From an uncultured Pelagibacteraceae bacterium (GTDB lineage Bacteria > Pseudomonadota > Alphaproteobacteria > Pelagibacterales > Pelagibacteraceae), in assembly GCA_902597335.1 (NCBI GenBank), contig CACJXK010000001.1:124001-188000 (forward strand): DNA of 64,000 nt, given 5' to 3'. The translations under genes were made by a program, and so were the position numbers. The first letter of the stretch is position 1; every line of letters starts with the position of its first letter. Shown in pieces: positions 38,096-46,334 of the stretch. The notes beneath the pieces are model-generated. The model did not search any database. It saw only the letters and a list, made by a program, of their open reading frames with translations, and was not told the origin of the DNA.

Positions 38096-39934
38096 ATGTC
38101 AGACGAATACGATAATAATAAATCTTATCAAGCACAGTCATCAGAGGTAATGGATGGATCAACAGGTTCAGTGAGTCCTGACATAGATTATGTAAGACCT
38201 TCGGAAGTCGGTGAACAAGAATTATATCATCCTCATAGTTTTATTGAGAAATGGGTATTTTGCCAAGATGCAAAAGTAATCGGTGTGCAATATTTTTTAA
38301 CAGCAGTATTTACAGGGGTTGTAGGATTAATTTTATCCTGGTTAATGAGACTTCAGCTAGGTTTTCCTGAGTTAGCCGGTTTCATGACTGCAGAACATTA
38401 TTATCAATTCGTAACTATGCATGGAATGATAATGGTAGTTTATTTTTTAACCGCACTATTCCTTGGAGGCTTTGGTAACTATTTAATACCATTAATGGTT
38501 GGAGCAAGAGATATGGTTTTTCCATATGTGAACATGTTAAGTTTTTGGATGTTTTTTGTTGCTGTTGCAGTTTTGATGGCAAGTTTCTTTGTGCCAGGTG
38601 GTCCAACAGGAGCTGGATGGACTTTATATCCTCCTCAAACAATTTTAGAGGGTACTCCTGGAGCAGGTATGGGAATTTTATTAATGCTTATTTCTTTATC
38701 TCTTTTTGTAATTGGATTTACAATGGGTGGATTAAATTACATGATCACAATTCTTCAAGCTAGAACTAGAGGAATGACATTAATGAGAATGCCCCTTACA
38801 GTCTGGGGTATATTTACAGCTACAGTGCTTGCAATGTTAGCATTTCCAGCATTATTGGTAAGTGCTATAATGATGACTTTAGACAAGGTATTACAAACTA
38901 GCTTCTTCATGCCAACAATATTAAAGGCTGGTGAAGTTCTAGAATATGGTGGTGGAAGCCCAATTCTTTTCCAACACTTGTTTTGGTTCTTTGGACACCC
39001 AGAGGTTTATATTGTTGCGCTTCCTGCTTTTGGGATAGTTTCAGATTTAATATCTGTTCATGCTAGAAAAAATATCTTTGGATATAGAATGATGGTTTGG
39101 GCAATTGTTGGAATTGGAGCATTAAGTTTCTTTGTTTGGGCACACCACATGTATGTAAGCGGAATGAACCCTTGGTTTGGTTTCTTCTTTGCAACAACTA
39201 CATTAATTATTGCAGTTCCAACAGCCATGAAGGTTTATAACTGGATACTAACTTTATGGAGAGGAAATATAAGAATAAACGTAGTTATGTTGTGGTGTTT
39301 AGGTTTTATAGTAACATTTGTTAATGGTGGAATTACTGGAATATTTTTAGGAAACGTATCAGTTGATGTTCCATTATCAGATACTTATTTCGTGATAGCA
39401 CACTTCCACATGGTTATGGGTATTGCACCGTTAATGGTAATTATGGGTGCAGTTTATCACTGGTTCCCGTTAGTTGCAGGGAAAATGTTAGACGAAGGTC
39501 TTGGAAAATGGCACTTCTGGATTACTTTCTTGGGCGCTTACTCCATTTACTTCCCAATGCACTACTTAGGATTTATTGGAGTTCCAAGAAGATATTTTGA
39601 AATGTATGATAGTCCATATATGACATCAGCAGTAGGGATGAATGAGTTTATTAGTATTGCAGCATTCATAGTAGGTGCTGCACAATTTATTTTAATCTTC
39701 AATATAATTAAAACATTAAAAACAGGTAAAAAAGCTGAGCAAAATCCTTGGAAAGCTAATTCACTAGAATGGTACACTTCAACTGTTCCACCAGAACATG
39801 GTAATTTCGGAGACAGACTTCCGGTTGTGCATAGATGGCCATATGACTTTAGTGTTCCTGGAGCTAAGGAAGATTATATTCCACAAACTACTGCTCCGAG
39901 TGAAGTAATACATACAGAAGTAGAAAAAACATAA
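38096..39934 (+). CDS. coxA: Cytochrome c oxidase subunit I (aa3-type)
   Basis: 612 residues, twelve hydrophobic helices after an acidic soluble N-terminus of about 55. Haem a ligand in TMHGMIMV, CuB and cross-linked Tyr in GHPEVYIVALP, CuB His pair in WAHHMYVSG, and haem ligands in AHFHMVMG. The HPEVY glutamate and PTAMK lysine indicate A-type D and K proton channels. GARDMVFPYVN differs from the usual mitochondrial-type GAPDMAFPRMNN and is closer to the GARD form of bo3 quinol oxidases. The CuA subunit next door still argues for cytochrome c as donor. Confidence 0.95.
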   Translation: MSDEYDNNKSYQAQSSEVMDGSTGSVSPDIDYVRPSEVGEQELYHPHSFIEKWVFCQDAKVIGVQYFLTAVFTGVVGLILSWLMRLQLGFPELAGFMTAEHYYQFVTMHGMIMVVYFLTALFLGGFGNYLIPLMVGARDMVFPYVNMLSFWMFFVAVAVLMASFFVPGGPTGAGWTLYPPQTILEGTPGAGMGILLMLISLSLFVIGFTMGGLNYMITILQARTRGMTLMRMPLTVWGIFTATVLAMLAFPALLVSAIMMTLDKVLQTSFFMPTILKAGEVLEYGGGSPILFQHLFWFFGHPEVYIVALPAFGIVSDLISVHARKNIFGYRMMVWAIVGIGALSFFVWAHHMYVSGMNPWFGFFFATTTLIIAVPTAMKVYNWILTLWRGNIRINVVMLWCLGFIVTFVNGGITGIFLGNVSVDVPLSDTYFVIAHFHMVMGIAPLMVIMGAVYHWFPLVAGKMLDEGLGKWHFWITFLGAYSIYFPMHYLGFIGVPRRYFEMYDSPYMTSAVGMNEFISIAAFIVGAAQFILIFNIIKTLKTGKKAEQNPWKANSLEWYTSTVPPEHGNFGDRLPVVHRWPYDFSVPGAKEDYIPQTTAPSEVIHTEVEKT

Positions 39935-39943
39935 GAGAAATAA

Positions 39944-40654
39944 ATGTCTGAACCAAAAATAGACGGCTTCGAACTTAAACCAGGGTTTAAGGGAATGGCG
40001 TCTGATACAGCGTCAGACCAGACAATGTTCAAAGGTGTACATTGGGGCAAAGCCATGATGTGGATCTTTCTATTAAGTGATACTTTTGTTTTTAGTTGTT
40101 TTTTAATTTCATACATGAAAGGAAGGGGTTCAACTCCTGTCGAGTGGCCAAACCCTAGTGAAGTATTTGCACTAGAGGCATTTGGTGTACCTGTTCCGTT
40201 ATTACTGATTGCTCTTATGACCTTTGTCTTGATCACCAGTAGTGGAACAATGGCTATCGCCGTTAAATATGGATACGAAAAAAATAGAAAAATGTGTGGA
40301 TGGCTATTATTGGCAACCGCGCTTGGCGGTTTAACTTTTGTTGGGATGCAGGCTTATGAGTGGTCAAAATTAATTCATGAGGGTGTGAGACCTTGGGAAA
40401 ATCCATTTGGAGCTGCTCAATTTGGATCATTTTTCTTTATGATAACTGGTTTTCACGGCTTTCACGTATCCATCGGAGTAATCTTTTTATTTATATATAC
40501 TTATAAAGTATTTGCCGGCCACTACGAAAAAGGCAAAAAAGGATGGTTCACGAAATTAAAGGGCGATTATGTAGAAATTGAGATTTTAGGTCTTTATTGG
40601 CACTTCGTAGATCTTGTATGGGTTTTTATTTTTGCATTCTTTTACTTGTGGTAA
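39944..40654 (+). CDS. coxC: Cytochrome c oxidase subunit III (second copy)
   Basis: 236 residues, five to six hydrophobic helices. The family motif is FHGFHVSIGVIFLF near residue 168, and the polar N-terminus KGMASDTASDQTMFKGVHWGK precedes the first helix, as in CyoC/CtaE forms with five helices. The ending LYWHFVDLVWVFIFAFFYLW is highly conserved in subunit III. It begins 9 bases after coxA and lies 8 bases before the subunit IV gene. Confidence 0.94.
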   Translation: MSEPKIDGFELKPGFKGMASDTASDQTMFKGVHWGKAMMWIFLLSDTFVFSCFLISYMKGRGSTPVEWPNPSEVFALEAFGVPVPLLLIALMTFVLITSSGTMAIAVKYGYEKNRKMCGWLLLATALGGLTFVGMQAYEWSKLIHEGVRPWENPFGAAQFGSFFFMITGFHGFHVSIGVIFLFIYTYKVFAGHYEKGKKGWFTKLKGDYVEIEILGLYWHFVDLVWVFIFAFFYLW

Positions 40655-40662
40655 AATAAATT

Positions 40663-41022
40663 ATGGAAAATACAAATAATATTGAAAAAACAGACAAAAA
40701 AGAGGAAGCTTCCACACATAAAATTGGAATTTATCTTTGGATTTGGACTTTGTTATTCGTACTCAGTTTTTTTTCTTACATGGTCGACTGGTATCAATTC
40801 CAAGGAATGCTAAGATGGTCATTAATTCTATTTTTCATGTTTTTAAAAGCTGGTCTGATAATGGCTTTTTTCATGCACCTATTTTGGGAAAGATATGCAT
40901 TGGTAAATGTTCTTTTATGGCCGATGACGGCTATAGCTTGCTTCATATTTTTAATGGCAGCTGAATTTCAGTATACATTATTTTCAAGATTATTTTATTT
41001 TGTTGTTGGAGGTGGAGCTTAA
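40663..41022 (+). CDS. Bacterial cytochrome oxidase subunit IV (CyoD/COX4-like)
   Basis: 119 residues with three hydrophobic helices at about 24-42, 51-72 and 84-108. The pattern HKIGIYLWIWTLLFVLSFFSYMVD and LIMAFFMHLFWERYALV matches the prokaryotic subunit IV family, a small structural subunit of haem-copper oxidases. The first 20 residues are acidic and soluble. It sits directly between coxC and another small membrane gene. Confidence 0.88.
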   Translation: MENTNNIEKTDKKEEASTHKIGIYLWIWTLLFVLSFFSYMVDWYQFQGMLRWSLILFFMFLKAGLIMAFFMHLFWERYALVNVLLWPMTAIACFIFLMAAEFQYTLFSRLFYFVVGGGA

Positions 41023-41023
41023 A

Positions 41024-41287
41024 ATGGATGCATATGGATATTTAGCTTTCTTCTTAATTTTATTTGTTTTCTTTATTTATATTGTTTGGTTTGGCTATTC
41101 AGTTAAATTAGAAAATCAGAAAGAACAGGGAGATAAAGTCTCTATAAATCCTTATGATCAAATACCTTTGCGTAGAAGATTAATTGATAAGAAAAACAGC
41201 AAAGTAGGAATTTTCGATCTTGGAAATCATATCTTAATAGCGGGTGTTATATTACTTGTAATATTTGTTTCACTGAATGTTGAGTAG
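41024..41287 (+). CDS. Small membrane protein of the oxidase cluster
   Basis: 87 residues from ATG at 41024, one base after the subunit IV stop; GGAGGTGG 10 bases upstream is one of the strongest ribosome sites in the window and decides this start over an in-frame TTG inside the previous gene. Two hydrophobic helices (about 3-25 and 68-84) flank a polar loop (NPYDQIPLRRRLIDKKNSK). Not recognised; an assembly factor or supernumerary subunit is inferred from position only. Confidence 0.72.
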   Translation: MDAYGYLAFFLILFVFFIYIVWFGYSVKLENQKEQGDKVSINPYDQIPLRRRLIDKKNSKVGIFDLGNHILIAGVILLVIFVSLNVE

Positions 41288-41289
41288 TA

Positions 41290-42204
41290 GTGACCACAAA
41301 TACAATTAAAAAAAAATCAGTTTCAATAAGTTTTTTCTCGTACTTTAAATATCTCTTATTATTAATGAAGCCAAGAGTAATGTCTTTGGTTATTTTTACT
41401 TGTGCTGTTGGGTTGTTAACAGCTCCTAATTCAGTTTCATTTCTAAATTCAATAATTGCAATTTTTTTTGTTACTATGGGTGCAGGTGCTGCGGGTGCAC
41501 TAAATATGTGGTATGAGGCTGATCTTGATAAATTAATGACAAGAACTTGTCTTAGACCAATTCCTACTGGAAAAGTAAACAGGGAGCATGCTCTTTTATT
41601 TGGCACAATGCTGTCAGTTATTTCTGTAGCCGGACTTTATTATTTTTCAAATTTAACATCAGCTATACTATTATCTATAACAATAGCATTTTACGTATTT
41701 GTTTATACAATTTGGTTAAAAAGAAAAACACCACAAAACATTGTTATTGGAGGAGCATCTGGAGCGTTGCCTCCAGTTATTGGCTGGACAATAGCCACCA
41801 ACTCGCTAACATTTGAACCAATAACATTTTTCTTAATAATATTTTTTTGGACCCCATCTCATTTTTGGGCTCTTAGCCTTTATAAAGCAGATGACTATCA
41901 AAAAGCTAAAATCCCGATGTTGCCGATTACTAATGGAATTGAGGAGACAAAGAAGAATATTTTTGTTTACTCGTTAGTAATGTTACCAATAGTAATTTTG
42001 CCTTATTATATAGGGTTTGTTGGTGAAACATTTTTAATCGTATCTCTATTACTGACATTTTATTACAATTATGTCTGTTACGATCTTCTTAAATTCAAAA
42101 AAAACAAATTTGAAATAAAGAAGGCTAAAAAGGTATTTTCTTACTCAATTTTTTACCTATTTTTGCTTTTTGTCTTATTTTTGGTAGACCAGATCATAAA
42201 ATAA
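41290..42204 (+). CDS. cyoE: Protoheme IX farnesyltransferase (haem O synthase)
   Basis: 304 residues, about eight to nine hydrophobic helices, UbiA superfamily. Adds the farnesyl chain to haem b, giving haem O, precursor of haem A. Motif 1 NMWYEADLDKLMTRTCLRPIP near residue 74 has the conserved Asp/Arg pattern, and the second region has LYKADDYQKAKIPMLP. The start is GTG two bases after the previous stop. Haem A synthase (ctaA) and cox11 are not in the window. Confidence 0.95.
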   Translation: MTTNTIKKKSVSISFFSYFKYLLLLMKPRVMSLVIFTCAVGLLTAPNSVSFLNSIIAIFFVTMGAGAAGALNMWYEADLDKLMTRTCLRPIPTGKVNREHALLFGTMLSVISVAGLYYFSNLTSAILLSITIAFYVFVYTIWLKRKTPQNIVIGGASGALPPVIGWTIATNSLTFEPITFFLIIFFWTPSHFWALSLYKADDYQKAKIPMLPITNGIEETKKNIFVYSLVMLPIVILPYYIGFVGETFLIVSLLLTFYYNYVCYDLLKFKKNKFEIKKAKKVFSYSIFYLFLLFVLFLVDQIIK

Positions 42205-42227
42205 ATAATCCTATTTATTTTATAGGA
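42196..42227 (+). other. Alternative A/T hairpins between cyoE and thrC
   Basis: A perfect 12-bp inverted repeat ATAAAATAAATA / TATTTATTTTAT with a 4-base loop overlaps the cyoE stop. A second dyad TCCTAT-N7-ATAGGA (42209-42227) uses part of the same bases, so the two stems exclude each other. No T tract follows, so it is not a standard terminator. In A/T-rich DNA such dyads can be chance. Confidence 0.35.
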
Positions 42228-42245
42228 AAATGGTAAAAAAAATTC

Positions 42246-43616
42246 ATGAAATACGTAAGCACAAGAGATAATTCTAAGGAATATAGTTTTGAAGAGGTTT
42301 TCATCAAAGGCCTTGCCGATGATGGAGGACTTTATGTACCTACATCTTTAAAAAAATTTAGTTTAGATGAATTATCACAGCTTAAAAATCTTAATTATTA
42401 TGATTTATCTACTGAGGTAATTAATTTATTTTCATCCGATTTTATATCTAAGAATGATCTTTCAGCATTAATTAAAAAATCTTATTCGACTTTTAGAGAA
42501 AAAGAGGTTGTTAAAATCTCCAATCTTGGTGATCTAAAATTGTTAGAATTATTTCATGGTCCTACATTGGCTTTTAAAGATGTTGCTATGCAGTTTATTG
42601 GCAATTTATATGAATATTATTTAGGGAAAAATGACAAAAAAATTAATATTGTTGTGGCTACTTCAGGTGATACAGGGGCAGCTGCTATTGATGCAATTAG
42701 AGGTAAATCAAATTTAAATATTTTCGTTTTACATCCTAATAATAGAATTTCGCCAGTTCAAAGAAAATTAATGACAACAGTTGAAGATGAAAATGTTTTC
42801 AATATCGCAATTGATGGAAATTTTGATGACTGCCAAAATATTGTTAAGCAAATGTTTTCAGACTTATCTTTTTCAAATTCAATCAATATGTCAGGAGTGA
42901 ATTCTATTAATTGGGCAAGAATTATAGCTCAAGCTGTTTATTATTTTTATACTTATTTTAAACTTGATAGCGGCAAACCAATTTCTTTTTCGGTGCCAAC
43001 AGGAAACTTTGGAGATGTTTTTGCAGGTTATCTTGCAAAAGAAATGGGATTGCCCATAGATAAACTTATTGTTGCAACTAATGAGAATGATATTTTGCAT
43101 CGAGCAATTTCTAAAGGTGATTATGTTTCAAAAAAAGTTAAAGAAACACTTTCTCCAAGTATGGATATTCAGTTAGCAAGTAATTTTGAAAGATTAATTT
43201 ATTATGTGAATAATTCTAATTCTGGCATTACATCAGATATAATGAAAAAAGTTAAGAATAATGAATATAAAATAGAAAAATCAAACTTAGACATTATCCA
43301 AAAAGATTTTATTTCAGAAAGTTGTGATGAAAATGAAACTTTAGAAATTATAAAACAACATTTTGACAAAAGTAGTGTCATATTAGATCCTCATACTGCA
43401 GTTGGAGTAGGGGCTGTAAATAAGCTAAATTTTAGTGATTGTGTGGTTTTATCTACTGCACATCCATGTAAATTTCCAGCTGCCACAGATAAGGCTATAA
43501 ATAAACATGAAGAATTGCCTAAAGAGCTTCAATATGTTCATAGTAAAGAGGAAAATTTTCAACTATTAAAAAATGATACAGAGGCAGTAAAAAATTTTGT
43601 TAAAAGTAAATTATGA
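42246..43616 (+). CDS. thrC: Threonine synthase
   Basis: 456 residues. PLP enzyme converting O-phosphohomoserine to threonine. The N-terminal MKYVSTRDNSKEYSFEEV and LADDGGLYVP are typical of the longer bacterial/fungal form. The PLP lysine is in GPTLAFKDVAMQF near residue 108, the phosphate loop in VATSGDTGAAAIDAI, and SVPTGNFGDVFAGYLAK is near 245. thrB is found 2 kb further on the other strand. It overlaps the peroxiredoxin gene by 4 bases. Confidence 0.96.
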   Translation: MKYVSTRDNSKEYSFEEVFIKGLADDGGLYVPTSLKKFSLDELSQLKNLNYYDLSTEVINLFSSDFISKNDLSALIKKSYSTFREKEVVKISNLGDLKLLELFHGPTLAFKDVAMQFIGNLYEYYLGKNDKKINIVVATSGDTGAAAIDAIRGKSNLNIFVLHPNNRISPVQRKLMTTVEDENVFNIAIDGNFDDCQNIVKQMFSDLSFSNSINMSGVNSINWARIIAQAVYYFYTYFKLDSGKPISFSVPTGNFGDVFAGYLAKEMGLPIDKLIVATNENDILHRAISKGDYVSKKVKETLSPSMDIQLASNFERLIYYVNNSNSGITSDIMKKVKNNEYKIEKSNLDIIQKDFISESCDENETLEIIKQHFDKSSVILDPHTAVGVGAVNKLNFSDCVVLSTAHPCKFPAATDKAINKHEELPKELQYVHSKEENFQLLKNDTEAVKNFVKSKL

Positions 43617-44098
43617 AGCTAAAAGTTAATGACCAAATTCCAGATATAAAAATCTTCCATTTAGTTGATGGCGAACCTAAGGAACAAAATATATCTGAGG
43701 TATTAGGATCAAAAAAAATAATATTATTTGGTTTACCTGGTGCATTTACAGCTACATGCTCTAAATTTCATTTACCAGGTTATGTTGAAAATGCTCAACA
43801 AATCTTAGATAAAGGTATTGATAAAATATTTTGTTTAGCTGTTAATGACCCTTATGTAATGAATGCTTGGGGTGAGGCGAATAATATAGGAGAAAATATA
43901 ACTATGTTAGCTGATCCTTATTTGTTATTTACTAAGCTAATAGGTGCTGAAGTTGATAGAAACTCAAAAGGTATGGGCATGAGATCAAGCCGTTATGCAA
44001 TGGTTATAGAAAACCTTAAAGTTCAAAGTATTCAAGAAGAAGAAGAAACTAAAAATTGTGGAATATCCTCAGCAGAGGAAATTTTAGGTATTATTTAG
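43613..44098 (+). CDS. Peroxiredoxin, Prx5-type
   Basis: 161 residues. Thiol peroxidase reducing H2O2 and organic peroxides. The peroxidatic Cys is in LPGAFTATCSKFHLPGYV near residue 49, with the family's Thr three before it. The AVNDPYVMNAWGE segment and RSSRYAMVIE (active-site Arg) follow. A second Cys in NCGISSAEEIL near 151 could act as resolving Cys. ATGA overlap with thrC. It probably takes electrons from glutaredoxin or thioredoxin. Confidence 0.93.
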   Translation: MKLKVNDQIPDIKIFHLVDGEPKEQNISEVLGSKKIILFGLPGAFTATCSKFHLPGYVENAQQILDKGIDKIFCLAVNDPYVMNAWGEANNIGENITMLADPYLLFTKLIGAEVDRNSKGMGMRSSRYAMVIENLKVQSIQEEEETKNCGISSAEEILGII

Positions 44099-44102
44099 CA
44101 AG

Positions 44103-44120
44103 AAGGGGCGTTCTGTTGCC
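44103..44120. repeat. 18-bp direct repeat, copy 1
   Basis: AAGGGGCGTTCTGTTGCC, unusually G/C-rich for this genome. It is identical to the copy at 44919, 816 bases away, in the same orientation. On the minus strand it lies 14 bases beyond the stop of the 124-aa Cys/His protein and can form a short GGGC-N8-GCCC stem. Confidence 0.8.
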
Positions 44121-44134
44121 CGGCAATTAAGTAT

Positions 44135-44509
44135 TTAAAGTTCCCATCTTTCTGCTATCCATATTTTTATTTCTTCATCAAACTTAGGATATTCTAAAGT
44201 GAATCCAAATCTTTTCTTCTTTTCTTCAAATTTACAACCAAACAATAATTCCATTTTATCTGTATTAAAAAATCCACGAACTTTTACTGCACTTAAGTGT
44301 TTACACTCTTTTACCATTAATCCCATTTTATACATGCCGCCATCAACAAATGGTGGAGAAGTTAAATTGTTATAGATATGGGTTTTGCCACACGTACAAT
44401 CAAAAGGTTTTCCAGTATATGGACTCATATTAAATGCTTGTGGTGCTTGAGAATATGGTATCCACATTTTTATTTTTTTTTCCAGTTCTTTAGTAGTTAG
44501 TTTAGACAT
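44135..44509 (-). CDS. Cys/His-motif small protein A
   Basis: 124 residues. Family not recognised. Two putative metal-binding clusters: FDCTCGKTH (Cys38, Cys40, His44) and KECKHLSAVKVRGFF (Cys69, His71). The same two clusters, same order and similar spacing, occur in the 102-aa protein encoded 15 bases upstream, so the pair look like tandem paralogs. No signal peptide or membrane helix; the ends are rich in Lys, Glu and Trp. A structural zinc site is plausible from CxCx3H...CxH. Function unknown; the pair sits between copies of an 18-bp repeat. Confidence 0.72.
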   Translation of the reverse strand: MSKLTTKELEKKIKMWIPYSQAPQAFNMSPYTGKPFDCTCGKTHIYNNLTSPPFVDGGMYKMGLMVKECKHLSAVKVRGFFNTDKMELLFGCKFEEKKKRFGFTLEYPKFDEEIKIWIAERWEL

Positions 44510-44524
44510 AAAAACTGGAATTAA

Positions 44525-44833
44525 TTAAAGTCCTCTTTTTTTAACAATTTCATCTGATAAACTTATTGACCATGTTGCTTCAGAAACACATGTCTGAGAA
44601 AATATTCCTTTAATTCTTACTTTTGTATAGTGTGACGAACATTTAAATAAAACTTTTACAGGTCTAAAATTTGCTATCTGTTGAATAGATGGATCATTAA
44701 CTCCATGTGTATCACCACAACCACAATCAAAACCTAGATTCCTATAACCCGATGTATCTATAACCCCAGGTGGCATTGGATTATCATCGTGAATAAATTC
44801 TTTAAGTTCTTCCTCTGACTTAATTACTTTCAT
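44525..44833 (-). CDS. Cys/His-motif small protein B
   Basis: 102 residues, paralogous to protein A. GFDCGCGDTH gives Cys37, Cys39 and His43; FKCSSHYTKVRIKGIF gives Cys65 and His68. The N-terminal helix MKVIKSEEELKEFIHDD is acidic and lacks the Trp-rich region of A. Cytosolic by sequence. It is first in the two-gene unit; 113 bases separate its start from rnhA and hold the second 18-bp repeat. The number of shared Cys/His positions is too high for chance, but the ligand set is inferred. Confidence 0.7.
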   Translation of the reverse strand: MKVIKSEEELKEFIHDDNPMPPGVIDTSGYRNLGFDCGCGDTHGVNDPSIQQIANFRPVKVLFKCSSHYTKVRIKGIFSQTCVSEATWSISLSDEIVKKRGL

Positions 44834-44918
44834 TGTTAATCAAATCATTATCTATCAGTAATTTCAATATATTTTTAATAAGGGTTTATTGACTAATTTA
44901 AAATCAAAAAAAAATAAA

Positions 44919-44936
44919 AAGGGGCGTTCTGTTGCC
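44919..44936. repeat. 18-bp direct repeat, copy 2
   Basis: Exact copy of the element at 44103. On the minus strand it lies 10 bases beyond the rnhA stop and is followed by TTTTTATTTTTTTT, so together with its GGC-N8-GCC dyad it could serve as a weak intrinsic terminator. Both copies therefore sit just 3' of minus-strand genes. Confidence 0.8.
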
Positions 44937-44946
44937 AGGTACCCTG

Positions 44947-45369
44947 TTAGGAGTTTGCAGCTTCTCTAGCAATTAAATCTACCTCATTGTTTAAAACATC
45001 TGTAGAGTGGCCTTTGACCCAACTCCATTTTATTTGAAATTCATTAGTCATTTGATCTAATTCAGTCCAGAGATCTTTATTTTTAACAGGTTGTTTACTA
45101 GCTGTTTTCCATCCATTTTTTTTCCAATTATGTATCCACTCTGTAATCCCTGACTTCACATATTTGGAATCTGTAAAAATTTGAACATTGCTCCCTTTAG
45201 GAATTTTTTTAAGGGCTTTTATTGTAGCAAGCAACTCCATTTGATTATTTGTTGTATTTTTTTTTCTTCCCTTTATATGAATTTTTTTATTATCATCTAT
45301 AATAATAGCAGCCCAACCACCATTTCCTGGATTACCTAAGCACGATCCATCAGTATAGATTTTTATCAT
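44947..45369 (-). CDS. rnhA: Ribonuclease HI
   Basis: 140 residues. Cleaves RNA in RNA:DNA hybrids. It opens IYTDGSCLGNPGNGGWAAI with the first catalytic Asp at residue 7. The Glu follows in TNNQMELLATIKAL, the next Asp in QIFTDSKYVKSG, then WVKGHSTDVLNNEVD with the flexible-loop His and the final Asp. Its start overlaps the thrB stop by one base (TAATG). rnhB is also in the window, at 61 kb. Confidence 0.96.
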   Translation of the reverse strand: MIKIYTDGSCLGNPGNGGWAAIIIDDNKKIHIKGRKKNTTNNQMELLATIKALKKIPKGSNVQIFTDSKYVKSGITEWIHNWKKNGWKTASKQPVKNKDLWTELDQMTNEFQIKWSWVKGHSTDVLNNEVDLIAREAANS

Positions 45370-46334
45370 TAATTGTAATCCTTAAATGAATTTAATTTTC
45401 TGTGAAAATTTAATTTATCTAAATATTCTTTTGGGTCTTTAATTTTAATTAATGCTTTTTTTGGAGTATTTAAATAGTCATATGATCTTGTAAGTAGATA
45501 TCTCAAAGCCGAACCTCTGCATAAAGTATTGAAATTACTCTTTTCTTTAGGGTTTAATTTACGTATTGATTGATAACCTCTTAATAAATGTGCAGATTTG
45601 CTTTTGTCTAAAATAAAAATTTTATTTCTTTTTTTAAAACATAATGCATTCACACATGTAGCTAATTCATAAGCTAAAAAATCATTTGCAGAAAAATAAA
45701 AATCAATGAACCCATAATATTTTTTCTTATAGAAAAAAATATTATCAATAAACAGATCGCTATGTATTATTCCATTGGGCATACTTTTTGGCCATTTTTT
45801 CTTGATGTCGACTAAGTCAGTTCGCATAGTATTTATTAAATTACTTGAAAGTTTATTAATTCTTTTATCTATTCTATTCAATAAAGGTCCCCACGAATTG
45901 ACTGATAATGAATTTTTTCTATATAATCTTAATTTTTTTGCAGCCAAATGTAACAGAGCTGCATTTTTTCCAACTTGAAAACAATCTTTATTTGTAAGTT
46001 GATTTTTGTCTTTTCCCTCCAAAAAACTTACTAAACATGCAGTTTTATTTTTAATTTTGAATAAGTATCTACCTTTTTTATCTTTAATTGGCTCTGGACA
46101 TTTGATTTTATTTTTTGATAAACCATACATAAGTTTCATAAAAAAAGGTAAATCTTTTTTTTGAACTCTTTTTTCAAATATAGTTAGTATTATTTTTTTT
46201 TTACTTGTTTTTATTAAGTAATTGGTATTTTCAATTCCTTTTTTTATGCCTGAAAAAGATACAATTTTTCCAATATTAAAGTTTCTCTCGATCAAGCTTA
46301 AATCGCTATGATTTATCCTTGTATATACAGCCAT
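45369..46334 (-). CDS. thrB: Homoserine kinase (APH-fold ThrB)
   Basis: 321 residues. Phosphorylates homoserine, giving the substrate of ThrC. It belongs to the aminoglycoside-phosphotransferase-like type, not the GHMP type of E. coli: catalytic loop NGIIHSDLFIDNIFFYK near residue 188 (HxDxxxxN) followed by GFIDFYFSANDF. The start MAVYTRINHSDLSLIERNF is typical of alphaproteobacterial ThrB. Order ispH-thrB-rnhA with one-base overlaps on both sides implies strict cotranslation. Confidence 0.92.
   Translation of the reverse strand: MAVYTRINHSDLSLIERNFNIGKIVSFSGIKKGIENTNYLIKTSKKKIILTIFEKRVQKKDLPFFMKLMYGLSKNKIKCPEPIKDKKGRYLFKIKNKTACLVSFLEGKDKNQLTNKDCFQVGKNAALLHLAAKKLRLYRKNSLSVNSWGPLLNRIDKRINKLSSNLINTMRTDLVDIKKKWPKSMPNGIIHSDLFIDNIFFYKKKYYGFIDFYFSANDFLAYELATCVNALCFKKRNKIFILDKSKSAHLLRGYQSIRKLNPKEKSNFNTLCRGSALRYLLTRSYDYLNTPKKALIKIKDPKEYLDKLNFHRKLNSFKDYN

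Noticed and set aside
42230-42271. 13-codon ORF before thrC as an attenuator leader peptide
   Set aside because: It contains no threonine, overlaps the thrC start in another frame, and the AGGA is only 2 bases from its ATG.
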